Assembly: GCF_963678635.1 (NCBI RefSeq)
Contig: NC_087062.1
Coordinates: 58,668,129-58,732,128 of the forward strand
Length of the DNA stretch: 64,000 bases
Direction: 5' to 3'
DNA from: Symsagittifera roscoffensis
Taxonomy: Eukaryota > Xenacoelomorpha > Acoela > Convolutidae
The notes beneath the pieces were generated by a model. It was not told the DNA's origin. It did no database searches and was given only the letters and a program-made list of their open reading frames with translations. The position numbers and the translations under genes were made by a program. Shown piece by piece: positions 22,089-34,199 of this stretch. Each line of letters opens with the position of its first letter. The stretch's first letter is position 1.

Positions 22089-22290
22089 TTGACAGCAATA
22101 GTTCCTCCACATGGTAGACACCTCTCCGTGGTGTGGGGGATCAACGTCTTCGGACGGCGAAGTCTACCGGCTAGGAGCCCTCCATACCCAACTAGGAGCT
22201 TCATGCTAGGTGCAGCTGGCGTCAAACACTGCCGACATAGAAACACGCTTCAACGTTGTCCCTCATGCGCAGCTATTCAAGACGCTTAAT
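22089..22290. other. G+C-rich island of unknown nature
   Basis: About 200 bases near 50% G+C stand out from flanks near 30%. Frames are open on both strands across most of it, with no start/stop or splice logic that I trust. Phrases such as CACCTCTCCGTGGTGTGGGG and GGAGCCCTCCATACCCAAC look like conserved non-coding or 5' leader sequence of a retroelement, but I cannot name it. Confidence 0.35.
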
Positions 22291-22609
22291 AACAGTTGGG
22301 CCCAAGATATCTGGATTGGACATAGAGTGGACTCGCTTTACTAACTAATTAACAGCAATAGTTATTGGTGTTTTTTGCCTTTCCTAAACTTTCGTTGTAG
22401 GCCAGAGTGACTCAACAGTTTAGCAAATTTGTCCAATCAGACCCGCCTTGAGGTTTGTGATTTATGTTTCATTTATTTGTTTAATTTACCTTTCATCGAG
22501 AAGACTCTATAGTCAAAATCATAGTCAAAACAAGAAGGCGAGTCGGTTGGAAAATATGTCATTCACAAATTCGAAAGATTGAGTCAAATTAGTCGAAATA
22601 TAAAGTCGA

Positions 22610-22850
22610 ACTCAAGGTCTATGGAGCAGTAATAACATGATAAAATTACTTGTAATAAAATGAAATGAAATGTTTTTAGATTTGAGATTTTTTTTGAAAA
22701 TCATCCCCCCACACGCCATATAAATTGCAAAGTGATATATTTTGCCCCTGAAAACATATCAGCTAAAAGGCAAATAAGCTTCCTTCAACCATTTTTGAAC
22801 GATTTCTAAGGCGGATTAAACCTCAGCTTCAGCGTTAATAGCTCGAAAAA
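22610..22850 (+). repeat. Dispersed repeat R, copy 3 (partial)
   Basis: It contains GGTCTATGGAGCAGTAATAA, the C run before ACACGCCATAT, TTTCTAAGGCGGATTAAACC and GCGTTAATAGCTCG. The outer end (CAAGACTGCTCG) and the second half after the palindrome are missing. Confidence 0.65.
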
Positions 22851-23235
22851 TATTTGATCTCATAAATGATAAAACAAATTTGATCTTTTTTTGCATTTCT
22901 AACCGTCAAGAACTTCTAGTATCGCTTCTCAGTACCTTGCTTTTGGCAGCTAACAAATTGCTGCTTTTGTTAAGAGCTATTCCATTTAAATTGACGACAA
23001 GGCAACACTTTTCACCGTTTCACATTACAAAAAATTATTTGAACAATTAAAATAATGACATTTGAAAACCCCAAGCTTCGGATGTAAAAATTAACGGAAA
23101 CTAATGAATGAAAAAACACTGATTGCTTTAAAATAATTAGAACGAACTTTTTTCTACAGATTTCGACAAAATGGAGGATGAGCAAAGATGACAGCTTGAG
23201 CGTCTTGAAATAGTTGCTCAAGCCTTAAAAACAAA

Positions 23236-23705
23236 CAAAATTGCTCGTATCAGGGCGAAAACTTGAATGATTCGACTACCTCTTAAGGTTTATGGAGCAG
23301 TAATAACATGAGAAAACTAAATGTAAATTAAACGTTTTCTTAAATTTGAGATTTTTTGTGAAAACCATCTCCCCACACGACATATAAAGTACAAAGTGAT
23401 TATGTAAATAAGCTTTCTTCAACAAATTTGGAACGATTTCTAAGACGGATTAAATCTCCGCTTACGCGTTAATAGCGCGACATGTATCGCGCGTTAATGG
23501 CCCTAAATTGGCCAAATTGGCAATTTTTAAACCGCCATAACTTTACAAAAAAAATCACAAGTGAAATATCTTTTCAAATTTGAGCTCAAGACAACAATAT
23601 CTTTTGAATAATTTAACTTTCGATAAGATTTTCGTCAAAATGGCTGGTTACAAATTAGAAACTTGTCCGAAGAAAAAAACCACCCCGAGCACAAATATTC
23701 CGTTA
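23236..23705 (+). repeat. Dispersed repeat R, copy 4 (left arm of a large inverted repeat)
   Basis: It runs from ATTGCTCGTATCAGGGCG through GAGCAGTAATAACATGAG, ACGATTTCTAAGACGGATTA, CGCGTTAATAGCGCGACATG and CCATAACTTTACAAAAA to ACTTTCGTTGCGAAAGTCGG. The opposite-strand copy at 24531-25018 carries the same landmarks in reverse order, so the two form inverted arms around an 0.8-kb centre. Confidence 0.75.
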
Positions 23706-24369
23706 CTTTCGTTGCGAAAGTCGGAACAATAAATTTGTTTTGTTTTGGAAAAACTTCTCGCTTTGATGGTCTTCATGCAAAAAAAAAATTTTCTTACCTT
23801 TGGCAAAAATAAAAACTTTTTTTTTGGAAAATTTTTTATCACATAGGGGTAAATCAAAGCTAAAAGCCATTTACGGTACAATCATAGCATGATAAACTGA
23901 AAGTACAGAAAATGAGACCCAAGCCAATATGTCATAAAAAATTAAAAAAAAAAACGAAAAGTGGAAAGCAATGCAAAACTAGTGATCAGTTGCTTGTTCT
24001 TTTGCGTGTTAAGCCAGACGAGAAATCAATAAAGCAAAACAAAGCTACACCAGCTGGTTGTTTTTTCTTGCTCGAGAAAACAAAAATTGAAACCGATTAC
24101 AGATTAATGATCCCCTTAAAATGTATCCCATTAAGGATAAATTTGCTTCTGATTCTGTTTCACGAGTAATTCCCCTTGTTAGTTTAATTTTCTGTAATCA
24201 ATGAGGCTATCGCAAAAGACGGAGACAATCCTGAGGCCTTGGTGAAGATTTGGAACGAATTAGCAGAGGTTACCACGGTAATGTCATCATAAGAGGTGGA
24301 TCGATGTTATTTTGCGTGTATGAAAATCAATGAGCACCACAAGAGTGGAATAGCCAACAACCATTTTTC

Positions 24370-24520
24370 CTTAAGTTATGGGGGGTTCAAAGATCGCCAT
24401 TTTGGCCGATTTGGGACAATTAGCGCGCGATATATCTCGCACTATTGATGCGAAAGTGGAGATTTAATCCGTGTTAGAAATCAATCATTGTTACTTAAAA
24501 GAAGCCTATTTACCATATTT
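24370..24520 (-). repeat. Dispersed repeat R, partial inverted copy
   Basis: On the minus strand it carries GATTTCTAACACGGATTAAA, a GCGAGATATATCGCGCGCTAA palindrome region and CCAAATCGGCCAAAATGGCG, i.e. the middle part of repeat R. It lies immediately beside the complete inverted copy at 24531-25018. Confidence 0.6.
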
Positions 24521-24530
24521 GATTTTTTTC

Positions 24531-25018
24531 GACTTTCGTAACGAAAGTATTGAGGGCTTTTTCTTCTGAAAAATTTCGACTCTTTAACTAGCCATTTTTC
24601 ACGGAATTTTTTTTATATCAATCAAAAGGTATTGTTGTCTAGAGCTTAAATTTGAAATTTGCGATTAGTTTTTGTAAAGGTTATGGGGCTTAAAAAATGC
24701 GATTTTACCAATATGGGATAAGTAACGCGCGGTATATTTTGCGCCATTAACGCGTAAGCGGAAACTTAATCCGTCAAAGAAATCGTTTAATTATCATAAT
24801 TGAACGAAGTTTATTTGTCATAATTGATTTATTACTTGTACATAAATCTATCACTTTCTACTTTATATGGCGGGTGGGGAGATGATTATCACAAAATAAT
24901 TCAATTTTATTTATTTTTATTTATTTTTACAAGTAATTTTATTATGTTACTACTGATCCATAAACCTTAAAAAGCAGCAGGAATATTGAAAACTTTGCAC
25001 TGATACGAGCAGTCTTGT
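24531..25018 (-). repeat. Dispersed repeat R, inverted copy (right arm)
   Basis: Reading the minus strand gives GACTGCTCGTATCAGTGC at 25018, AAGGTTTATGGATCAGTAGT, CCACCCGCCATATAAAG, CGCTTACGCGTTAATGGCGC, and finally GACAACAATACC and ACTTTCGTTACGAAAGTC at 24531. Order and spacing match copy 4 in the opposite orientation. Confidence 0.7.
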
Positions 25019-28000
25019 CTTTAATTCCATTCGCTTAAACATTGTGAGTTATGTACGAATACTGTACTCATAGAGTAATTTCAGATAAGGTACGCCGTTT
25101 GATCGTCACGCTATCTTATTTTCGACCGGAAAAATTTGTGCAACTTCTTTGTCTAACACCAATCCTAATCTTACTATTATATCTCCTAGTCTCAATAGAT
25201 CTAGTGTATATTGGTAGTTAGTTCTTGGAGTTTATCCAGAATGAGAACAGCTGTAGTCTAAGATTTATTCAAATTGTTCTGGTGCTGAAACTACAAGTAG
25301 TTCCAGCACTTACAAATAAGTATCAATGTTAGTGATCGAATATGATTGGTTTGTTAGTAATATTTTAAAGAGATTATTCTATCAATAATATAATTGGTTT
25401 ATAAATACTAGTATAGAACTGATTCCATCCATCCGGGGCTTAGATAGTTTTTAGTTTTTGATTGTTTATGGTAGTGAAGGACGGGTGACGTAATTTCTTA
25501 TTGAAGTTGCGCGCATTGACTTCTTGGAGATAGGAGAGTATGACTGTTCGTGTTTGACGGAGGAAGATGGTTATGTTCTTATCTTCTAGAGGTTTGAGCA
25601 GTGACTTCTTGAAAAGCGAGGAGATGTAGTAGTTTGGGTAGAGAGAAGAAAATCGATTGTTCGTGTTCCAAATGTGGGTCTCGTTTGATCGAGGATTGTT
25701 TTGGGTGGTTGTGTCAAGACTTCAGATCGATGCATTATTATGGTTGATTTCGTTAAGCTTAGAGCGAGGCTACGTGCAAGATGAAGTTTGATTTTTCCCT
25801 GTGAAAAGGCAAGTGACTAGGATCGGTATGTGAGATCAGCCATGTGTATGTTTGGATGGTTTTCCTTTGCTGCGATGTTGGGTCCATGTTTTAAATCCTT
25901 TGAATGTTGTGACAACGACAACAAATCTAATTGATTTTCCATTAAAGAGTTGGAACGAAATCCAGTTTTTATCTCATTTTGCTGCTCATTCCGTTGTTTC
26001 TAAGAAATGATATACATCAAATTACATTTATATTTCTACATGTTGTTAGTGAAGTCAGGTTTTAGTTATGATTTATTATTAGTTATTTTCGCAAAAGTGT
26101 TTTTTTTAGTTCAGTTATTTTAAAGAGTCGCTCACCCCAGAGCAATTCTCATCAAAAATAGAGTGTGGGTCACAAGGCGTGGTTGTAGTGCGGTGGGTAA
26201 GGCCGGCTGTCCCTCTGGTTGGTGAGGTCAGGAGTATACTTTTATCTTCTCTTTGGGCAGAGTCTCTGTTTGTGTTCAACCTTTTTACAGTTTTTATCAG
26301 GTGTTTTCATCTTTTTTATTTTGGTTTTGCCCTTTTCTCAAAAGTAGAAAAATGTGTTTTGGGTTTGTCTTTTGTTTTTTTAGTGTTTTATTAGGTTTGA
26401 ATAAAACCTGAAAGTGAGTTTAAAAAGAATAAATTATCCAATTTTAATCTGGGTTCAATCCAGTTTGGGTACCGTGGGCTTTTCTTTCTTATTCCTGCTA
26501 TTAGTTTGTGGTTTTGTGGCGTTAGTAAGCTGCGTTGGTTAGTTTGAGCTGATTTTTACATTTCCTTCCAACCGGGTTAAGGGAAAGTTTGGAACGTGTG
26601 AAAACCAGTTAGAGTTGTTATCAAATAGTTTGAAAAGAGAAATTCATTTATTAAACAGTTTTTGCGGGTGAGTTCTGCGAACTGTTGGAAACACTGTGTG
26701 AATTGTCGGCGAGTGAAGAGATTGAAAAATTATAAAAGAAGCTTTTCATGAAAAGATTAGTTTTTTTTTGTAATTTATATGCAATTTTTATGAATTTATT
26801 ATTTCAATTATTGAAATTTACTGCCAGTTTTTCAATATACTGCTGTTAAATGAAAGTTTTCTGATTTCTTATTGTACATCAATTGTTAACTAAAATTTTA
26901 GAAGCTCGTGAAAATAGTTTACAACTTTCATTTGGTTTTTGTATGTTTTTTGATGAACGATCGGTGATATCTACAGAAGGAAAGTGAGACACTTGTAAAA
27001 AAAATAGATCTGTGTTTTCAAATATTTGTTAATTGAAATGTTTAATTATACTTGCAAAGGGTCGTCTTCATCAAAAAATCTATTTGGGAAGCTAATGCGA
27101 ATTGTGTCGGATGATGTGAGAAGTTTTGCAAGTATGCGGATGATGCTTTTAGTTAGAAGCAGAGGCCAGAGAAGCTCTAGCCATCAGGTGGTATTTAGTT
27201 CATCATTAGTAATTGATAATTCATGCGATGTGTTTTGGATTAAATTATATAGTTTATGATTATTTTTAATATTATAAATGTATTCTAGTATGGATATTTC
27301 AATGGCTGTAAATATTCGTGGGGGATGATTAAAGGGCGGGAGGCATCAACATCGAAGGATTTGTTTAGTGGGCAGAACATACACTTTTGTCGAATTGGAT
27401 TGTAAATACGGAGGATGCCGTAAAGATTAGTATTTTTTATACAATAAGTAAAATTTAGGAAGTATGATGATTTGTATTTGATGTTAATGAATGTAAATCT
27501 GTGATGTGGGTTTCGTGATAGTGTGTTAGTTGGTGTTGGATGAATTTATAGTAGGTGTATGTGTGTGTCAACTTTTTGCGTAACTTAATTTCATGAGAAC
27601 AATGCAAATCACGTTCCCTAGGTTTAAGGAAGTGAAAGGTTAGTGCAAAGTGGTTGAATTTATTATGTATGATTCATATGCTTTAGTGTTTTTCAGAGCA
27701 GTGGCGATGATATTGTCAATTTTTTTTGTCAGTGCTACCGATGTTAAACACGTGTTCTGACTTGACAAAAAAGTTTTCAGTTAATTGACGGTTTGCGTTA
27801 GGGTCGTCTTCAATATCTGTGTCTTCCATATAGCGTGTAATAGCGTGGTCATAATGATTAACAGAAAATCTGTTAGCTCGTGGTGCTATAAATCTGTTTT
27901 GTGTCTAATTTAGTCATATAGTAGTGAATTGTTTTTAGTGTAGTGCAGTTGTAAATTTATGTAAACGGGATTGGCATAGTTCGTTATCGACGGGATTATT

Positions 28001-30269
28001 GTATAAGGGAAGGGCTAATGGATTAGTAAAGTGGTAATATGAGGTCCCTGATAGTGTGGGAAACAGGCTATACTCATCAACGAAGTTCAGTTGGTCGTTG
28101 TTAGTGGTCTGGTAGTAAGTGTATTGTAGAAAAAACGGTAAGTTAATTTTTAAGATTTCTTAAGTATTAGTATGGAGAGGATGAAGGAGAATTAGTCAAA
28201 CTGTTTGGGGGTGGCTGAGTAGTTGGGATTGTGCATTGAAAACTCTGTTTGCTCTTGTTTCTATTTCGTTGAGTGATTGGTTTGAGGAGTCAGAAGTTGA
28301 TATGGAGTGCGATAGCTGATAAATTGTTAGTGTATTAGTACTTTGAAATTGTTGTTGCAGTGTCATGAAGATATCTAATTCATGCTACAGTTCGACAGTC
28401 AGTGACGGGGCTAGGTGGGTCGGGTTGACCGCTGGTCAATGAGGAAAGAATGGGAGTGGCGTCAGTATAGGAAGAGAGGGTTGAGAAGGGTTCATTGGGA
28501 AGTTGGGAAGTAAGATGATTCAATGGGGTTGCGAAAAAGAGGATGGACTGGGTTCGGAGTCTTGGAATTCTTCTAGGGTATTTATGTCGGAGTTATTGAA
28601 TTGAGAGATTGTGTTAAAATGGTTTGTGTGGAATGATCAGAATCCATGAGTTAGTGGTAGTGGTGAATGTGACTAAGGGAGAAGACGTCAGATCGGAAAG
28701 GGAAATGCGAGAGGAGTGGCGTTCGAGTTTGGATGGGTAGGAAAGGGGACTGTTGAGGGATACAATCTGGCGGCTCATCGGGGGCTAAAAAGATGGTTGT
28801 TTTGAGAACGGAAAAATTGTGGTATGTGGTTGTTACACAATCTGTTCATTTATGTCGTCAATTTTTGACTGGTGGAGTACTATATGAGATACTGGGCTTT
28901 GTGGGTAGCTATGACTCTGAGAGATGTGCTCTGTTACTGCTACTGTTTCTTCATAATTTGGTGGTACTAAAGATAAAGGGCGATTATTATGTAGGTTATG
29001 TAAAAGTGATGGTGCTATAGGTGTTGGTTTTGTATCGTCCTGTGAAGTACCGTATGCGTTTGGTCTGGTTGATAATTTTTATTGTATTTGCTGATTTGAG
29101 AGTCGAGGAGACTTTTATGTTTTCAATTTGAAAATTTTCCGAAAAATCCTGCTAATAATATACGTGCTACACTTGCTTATTTATTTACTTGTGTATGTTT
29201 CACCCGCATGTGTTGTAGGTTCCTACGATAGTGAGAAGAAGAATCCAAAAAAACTAAACATGGCGTATAATATGGTCAATCTTTCTAACATGTAGTAGGG
29301 CCATCCTAGAAAAGCGAGAAGTTAAATTTATAGGTTTACGAAAATAAAATTTTTTATAGATGATATATCTGGTGGACGGTATTTTTCACCGTTAAGATAA
29401 ATATAGTCGTTCATATTTTTAAAACATCAGCTGTAATCTTGTGCGTAGATATCTGAGAAGCCTCCGATTTCAGCGAGTTTTTTTAAGTTTTGATCTATTG
29501 ATGGTCTTTGTATGATTTCCATTTTAGTCAGGTGAGGAGTTCATAAAATGGTTGAGTGTGATGTTGTATGTCTGATCTTGAGTATATGCCTATCGGTTGT
29601 AAAACTATAATTGGGTTACGAGCGATTGCTCGTATGCCTTCTGGCGAGGATTTCTTTCTGGTGGCATGAGAGTAGGGTATGGAGTTAGGAAATAACATTT
29701 ATCCTCGTTTGGGTTTAGCTGTGGCTATTTTAAGATGCACAGGGGACAGCTGTTTCTCAAAAATAAGTGCGTCTTGAAAGTGTATCAACAAAAAATATTT
29801 AATTTTTGGTAGATTATGGGGATTCTGTTATAACATCGTTTCTCTTCAAAAACGTACAATGGTGATACTTTTTTAGTACATGTGTAGTATCAGAGAACGT
29901 TTCCTTCGTAGTCAATGAAAATTGACCTTTTTCGTGATAATAAAAATCCTGCATAGGGTATTTTCAATACTGCTAATTCAAGTGATTGTAATATTTGTGT
30001 ACGTTCGAGTTCACATAAGTGATGAAGTGTTTTTAGTTCGGATAGTGATATTTCTTGAAAATCCTACTTATTGTGTAGTCCAGTTTCATAAGAAAATTAA
30101 ATCATAGTCAATTGCACACAAATATATATAATTCATTGGTGAAAATTCTTGTAGACGTGTGCTATCTTTATCTTCTGGGCAAAGTTTTCCGCCAGGGTCT
30201 ATTGCGTTTTTCAAAAATGTTACAGGAATAAAAGATTTTTCATCGTTGTGGTTTTGATTTGCATGGTAA

Positions 30270-30880
30270 ACGTGTGTTCAGGGAACCAAACAATGGTTGC
30301 CTGGGTTCGAGTGGTAGGATCGCAAAAACCTTGGTCATTTTTACAAGGTAAGCGTATTCCTGAATATAGTATAGTATCATCTTATAAGTCACGTGTTACT
30401 TGTACTTGTTCTAAATGAATTTTCCAATTGAAAAATATTATTTCTTGATGTCCTTTTTTGTGTCAGTTTTACAGTTAGAGAGGTTTTTAATTCCATTGTG
30501 TGGTATCCAATTTTTGTCATGTAGAGCATAATTTAAACGTCTGTGGGCGCCGTGGAACGTGTTTTTAGCGTCATGTTTAATATGACCTTGGTATCTTTCG
30601 AGTTCAGCTTGATGTCCAGAAGTCTTGACTATTTACTAAATTGCGATTTGAGCCTTTATTCGTAGTTAATTTTAACCAATTTTGTTCGTTTTTGCAATCC
30701 TCATGGTTAGGATGCAAAAGTTGTTTGATTTTACTATGATAAAAAGATTCGTGATCGAGTCTATTTTTGTTTCTATTTGAAACTTGTGAGCAGTGTGCTT
30801 TTTTCTCTGAAAATTTTGCTGTGAGTTTATATCCTGTTAGGGTTGTACCTCGTACTTTTAAATGAAGTATTGCTGTCATA
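30270..30880 (-). pseudogene. Env-like glycoprotein remnant of the retroelement
   Basis: A 91-codon minus-strand frame (30604-30879) is followed downstream, after frame breaks, by a Cys-containing stretch near 30333-30275 reading CDPTTRTQATIVWFPE. That phrase resembles what I remember of the ORF following the integrase in env-carrying invertebrate Gypsy-like elements. The frame is interrupted and truncated, so no functional protein is expected. The assignment rests on memory of the motif plus its position after integrase; it is not certain. Confidence 0.35.
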
Positions 30881-30914
30881 TTTGTTGATTATATGTCTTG
30901 TGGTTCAAATTTGC

Positions 30915-30972
30915 CTTGAGTTACTTAGTTTACTGCGTACTTACTTGAGTTACTTAGTTTACTGCGTACTTA
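30915..30972. repeat. Perfect 29-bp tandem duplication
   Basis: Two identical 29-base units beginning CTTGAGTTACTTAGTTTACT lie head to tail, just outside the left edge of the three-copy array. Perfect identity implies a recent slip or repair event. Confidence 0.9.
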
Positions 30973-31218
30973 TATATTGTTTTTTTGGTGATTTTCATCG
31001 CAAACATACTGTGTAACTAGAAGATCTTGTGGCCCTTTTTTGGGGGGGGGGGGGGAAAGGTCTTGTGGTCCTACTGGGCTAAATGCATCAATTATTAATA
31101 ATGAGGCACAGGATTGAGTGCTACGTAGTGGCTAAATGCATCAAATACTTACAATTTGTTTGAATTTTTTTCTGATGAGGGTGATATAGGGCCTTTTGTG
31201 TCGAATGATATGCTGTTG

Positions 31219-31452
31219 TTAAAAAAAATTTTGTCTTTTAAAGTCTTGTTTTTCTGCCAATTGATTTTGATGTGGATATGGTTTATTCAGTTGACATGTT
31301 CTCCATCCATTACAAAAAACTTTTATCAAAATTTGTGCATCAGGAAAAAAGAAGTTTTGAACAAATTTTGAATATGTTTTTTTTTCTGATTCTACATGTC
31401 TTTTTGTGTTAAGGGAATTTGAGATGTGAAATGCTAGAAAAATCATACTCAA
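31219..31452 (-). pseudogene. Integrase N-terminal zinc-binding (H2C2) region, copy 1
   Basis: The 77-codon frame holds His9 and His19 (FHISNSLNTKRH), then Cys47 and Cys53 in VFCNGWRTCQLNKPYP, the layout of the retroelement integrase HHCC finger. QLNKPYP after the last Cys is characteristic of Gypsy-type integrases. Position 50, where a Cys of the CxxC pair would be expected, is Trp, so the finger is probably dead. The integrase core follows at lower coordinates but is truncated at the array edge near 31.1 kb. Confidence 0.65.
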
Positions 31453-31464
31453 TAGTAGACAGGG

Positions 31465-31910
31465 TACTTTTGCTTCTGGGTTTTGAGAATATTATTCTAG
31501 TTTATTGTTGTGTTATTGAATTTTCTGAAATACCAAAGGAGTGTTTTTTTCCTAAAACTGTCATATCTGCTTTTATAGGTTTTGTTTTATACTTATACCA
31601 GGATTTAAACTGTCTAATTAAAGAATCAAGGTTTTTGGTAGTTTGTAATATTTCTAGTGTTATTTTTTCTGTAGCTGGTAGAAAAATGTTTCGAATTTCG
31701 GTTTTTGAGAGAGGTATATTATCTAAGGGGTCTTGTAGATTAAAATTTTTGTTTATAGTGTATTTCGAATTTGAATCTGGGGGTATTGGTAAAACTATGC
31801 CATCAGTTAAGTTTTCCTTTTCTCTTAGAGGGAATAGCTTTTTCTTATATATTTTTCTAGGTGACTTTTGCTGTGTGTTGTTTTTGATCCATGATGAGTA
31901 AGTATGGTAT
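31465..31910 (-). pseudogene. Pol linker region upstream of integrase, copy 1
   Basis: On the minus strand a long open stretch carries PLSKTEIRNIFLPATEKITL and, further on, LDSLIRQFKSWYKYKTKPIK. The same segment recurs in copies 2 and 3. In Gypsy-like polyproteins of this type, such sequence immediately precedes the integrase zinc finger, which is what follows here. The plus-strand frame of 160 codons over the same bases is its shadow. Confidence 0.45.
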
Positions 31911-32664
31911 TGGTTTAAAAGTAGGTTTTCCTAATAAATTTACTTTGTAATGGTTATCTTGGCAAATGTTAAAGGTTGTTTATCTGTGTGTTGTCGGGAT
32001 TGGTTTTTACTGCAGATTTGCATTCTAATCATGGTGGTGTTTTGTCTTTTGCAAGGAAAATTTTTATCTTTTGTGCTTTTTTCCTCGGTTATTTTCCTTG
32101 TTATTAATTCAGGCGGGGGAAGAATTTTGATGAGACGTAGGTTCTAAAAGAACTAGGAGGGAGAGGGTTCTAAGTAAAAAAAACTATTAAAAGATTCATG
32201 CTTAAGATAGTCCTGAATAGGGTTGTAGAATGTTATATATCCAAGTGTATTTTTTGTTTATCTATCGTATTTAGAGATAAGCTCTGTTGTGGATGCTTAT
32301 GGAGGACGTAAAGATTGAGCTGTTATAATTGTTATATTTGGTGGAGTTAGAGGTAATGAGTGATGAAAAAAATTATTTAGTTTTACTGTTATTTAAAATT
32401 TAAGTGTTAGATTGTCTTGCGTAAAGATCTGTATATTATGTTCTTGTGAAGCTTCGTGTCTATATTGTAATCGGTTTAGTGCCCAGTTATGTAGTCTACT
32501 TTTGTCAAGATGTTGACCAAATAGGGGAGGGGTGCTACAAAAGTGTTCCAATCTGATCGTAGAGGTATATTAGTGGCTTAGAGTTCACGATATCGATCGT
32601 CTAAACTTGCAGGAAAACTAAAGGGAAAAGTAGTGGTTGGAGTTTGACATGTTGTTGAAGGGGT

Positions 32665-33260
32665 TTATGGTAGTGATACGGTTTCTGTTAGTGACAAGGA
32701 GGTGTCTGATGATTTATCTACAGATTCGTTAAGTAGATGTGGTTCGCCTTGAGTGAATGCTTGGGTACTCCAATGTGGAAGACGTTGTGTTGAAGTGGGG
32801 GGATTGGAAGGGTTTTCACGAATTTGTTCGGAAGTTGAAGTCGATCCTAAATAATCCGAAAGATTATTTGGAGTATTTTGTTGTGAAACTGTTTGTAGTG
32901 ATGGGGGGTACTTTGAGGCTACCAGAGAGGTCTTAAGGGTTTGTAGATGGTGATGAGGGTATTTCAAAATGAACTCGGGGTGTTGCAAAGTTTCTATTTC
33001 TTCGGGGATGGATAATTAGTCTTTCTGTTACAGATAATTGATTTTGATTTTGGCTTGGATGTCTGGTTCTTTTAAGGTCTTGTTTTAGGGAAGGGTAGAT
33101 ATTATACGTTGGTTTTTTTTTTGTGGTTCGCTTAGAGGTTCGTGGCGGATTGCTGGTGACAAAGGTTCAGATAATGATTCGTGTCTTACTTCCAAAGTAT
33201 AAGAATTTTGTTGAAATGAAATGCATGTAGATGATTGATATTAATTTGTTTGACTAGGTT
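32665..33260 (-). pseudogene. Pro/Ser/Thr-rich gag-like segment, copy 1
   Basis: A 107-codon minus frame (32665-32988) rich in Pro, Ser, Thr and Gln, preceded upstream by RNRNFATPRVHFEIPSS and twin RHE-LSEP motifs. The corresponding frames in copies 2 (37199-37459) and 3 (40895-41158) keep the same text, so it was once coding. I see no zinc knuckle. It could be part of gag or another accessory ORF; the call is by position and composition only. Confidence 0.35.
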
Positions 33261-34199
33261 TTGGTATTCTTGGCGGTTTTGGGATTTCGTGGTCGGTGAG
33301 GATTGTTGAGTTGGTTGTTGATTTGCAATTTTGGAATTTTTTGACTATCTTCCTTCTAATAAATAAATCTATGTTGTTTATAGTATTTTTCTATCATATT
33401 GATTAAGAAGATTTTTGCTACTGCAAAGGTGATGATTGCTTTTTTCATGCATTTACAAATGTCAAAATAAGGGAAACTGGAAAGGTGAGATAATTTACGA
33501 GAAGAAGAAAGATGTATTTCTTAGTAAATAAATATCGTAACATTTAAATAGTTGTTGAAGTTTCGTACCATAGGAAATGGTCAAGGAATTTTGAGAAAGT
33601 ATAGTAGGTTTTTATGAGGAAATGGAATATTACGAAGAAGCTGCAAAAAATTATGAAAAGGAGAAATGCTATTTCGAAAGTATCTATGATGAAAAAAATA
33701 CAAAATGAAAAAATGTTGCAAAAATTAAGACAAATTTTGACACGTTTATTTTAAAAAATTGAAGTGATCGAGAGAGAAGCATTTGAGAAATGATTGGGTT
33801 TGTGGAAACTTTTTTAATTTTTGAGTTTGATATTGACTGTGGCCGGATTGTTTATTGGTTTTTGACTAGCGGGTTGGATATGGGCAACTTTTGGTGAAGA
33901 TAAGTCTGGAGTTCTAGGAGTGAACTTTCTAGTTTTGTTTTTATTTATTGGATGGTTAAGGGTTTTGTGAAGTTGTATCGACTTTAGACTAAATGATTAT
34001 GTCGGATTTTGTCTCTAGCCTTATTCAATATTTCTCCTAGGGGGAAACGTGGGGTATAGGATGAAACAATATTTTTGTATTTTGTACAAAATGTGGTGAT
34101 ATGTCGAAATGAGTTTGATTGGTTGAGTTTGTAACTGTTTGTTCAAGGTTTGAAAAGAAATTTTGAGAAGAAAATGGATATAATTCGAAATGATCTGAG

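Larger units (their letters stand above)
25440..31097 (-). mobile_element. Decayed env-bearing part of a Gypsy-like LTR retroelement
   Basis: The plus strand is strikingly rich in T and G and poor in C across this block, continuing into the tandem array at 31.1-43.1 kb. The minus strand is correspondingly A/C-rich, as the coding strand of many Gypsy-like elements is. It follows integrase-like sequence in minus-strand order, where an env gene would lie. Frames are broken by many stops and frameshifts. I found no paired LTRs and no reverse transcriptase motif. The left limit is set only by the change of composition. Confidence 0.5.

Noticed and set aside
26440-26475. tRNA T-arm-like CTGGGTTCAATCCAG
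   Set aside because: No D-arm, anticodon arm or acceptor pairing upstream; the hairpin alone is not a tRNA.
31419-31901. 160-codon plus-strand frame, the longest gap-free open frame in the window
   Set aside because: It is the antisense of pol sequence on the minus strand; the same plus frame recurs, broken, in copies 2 and 3. Phe/Leu/Val richness reflects T/G-rich antisense.
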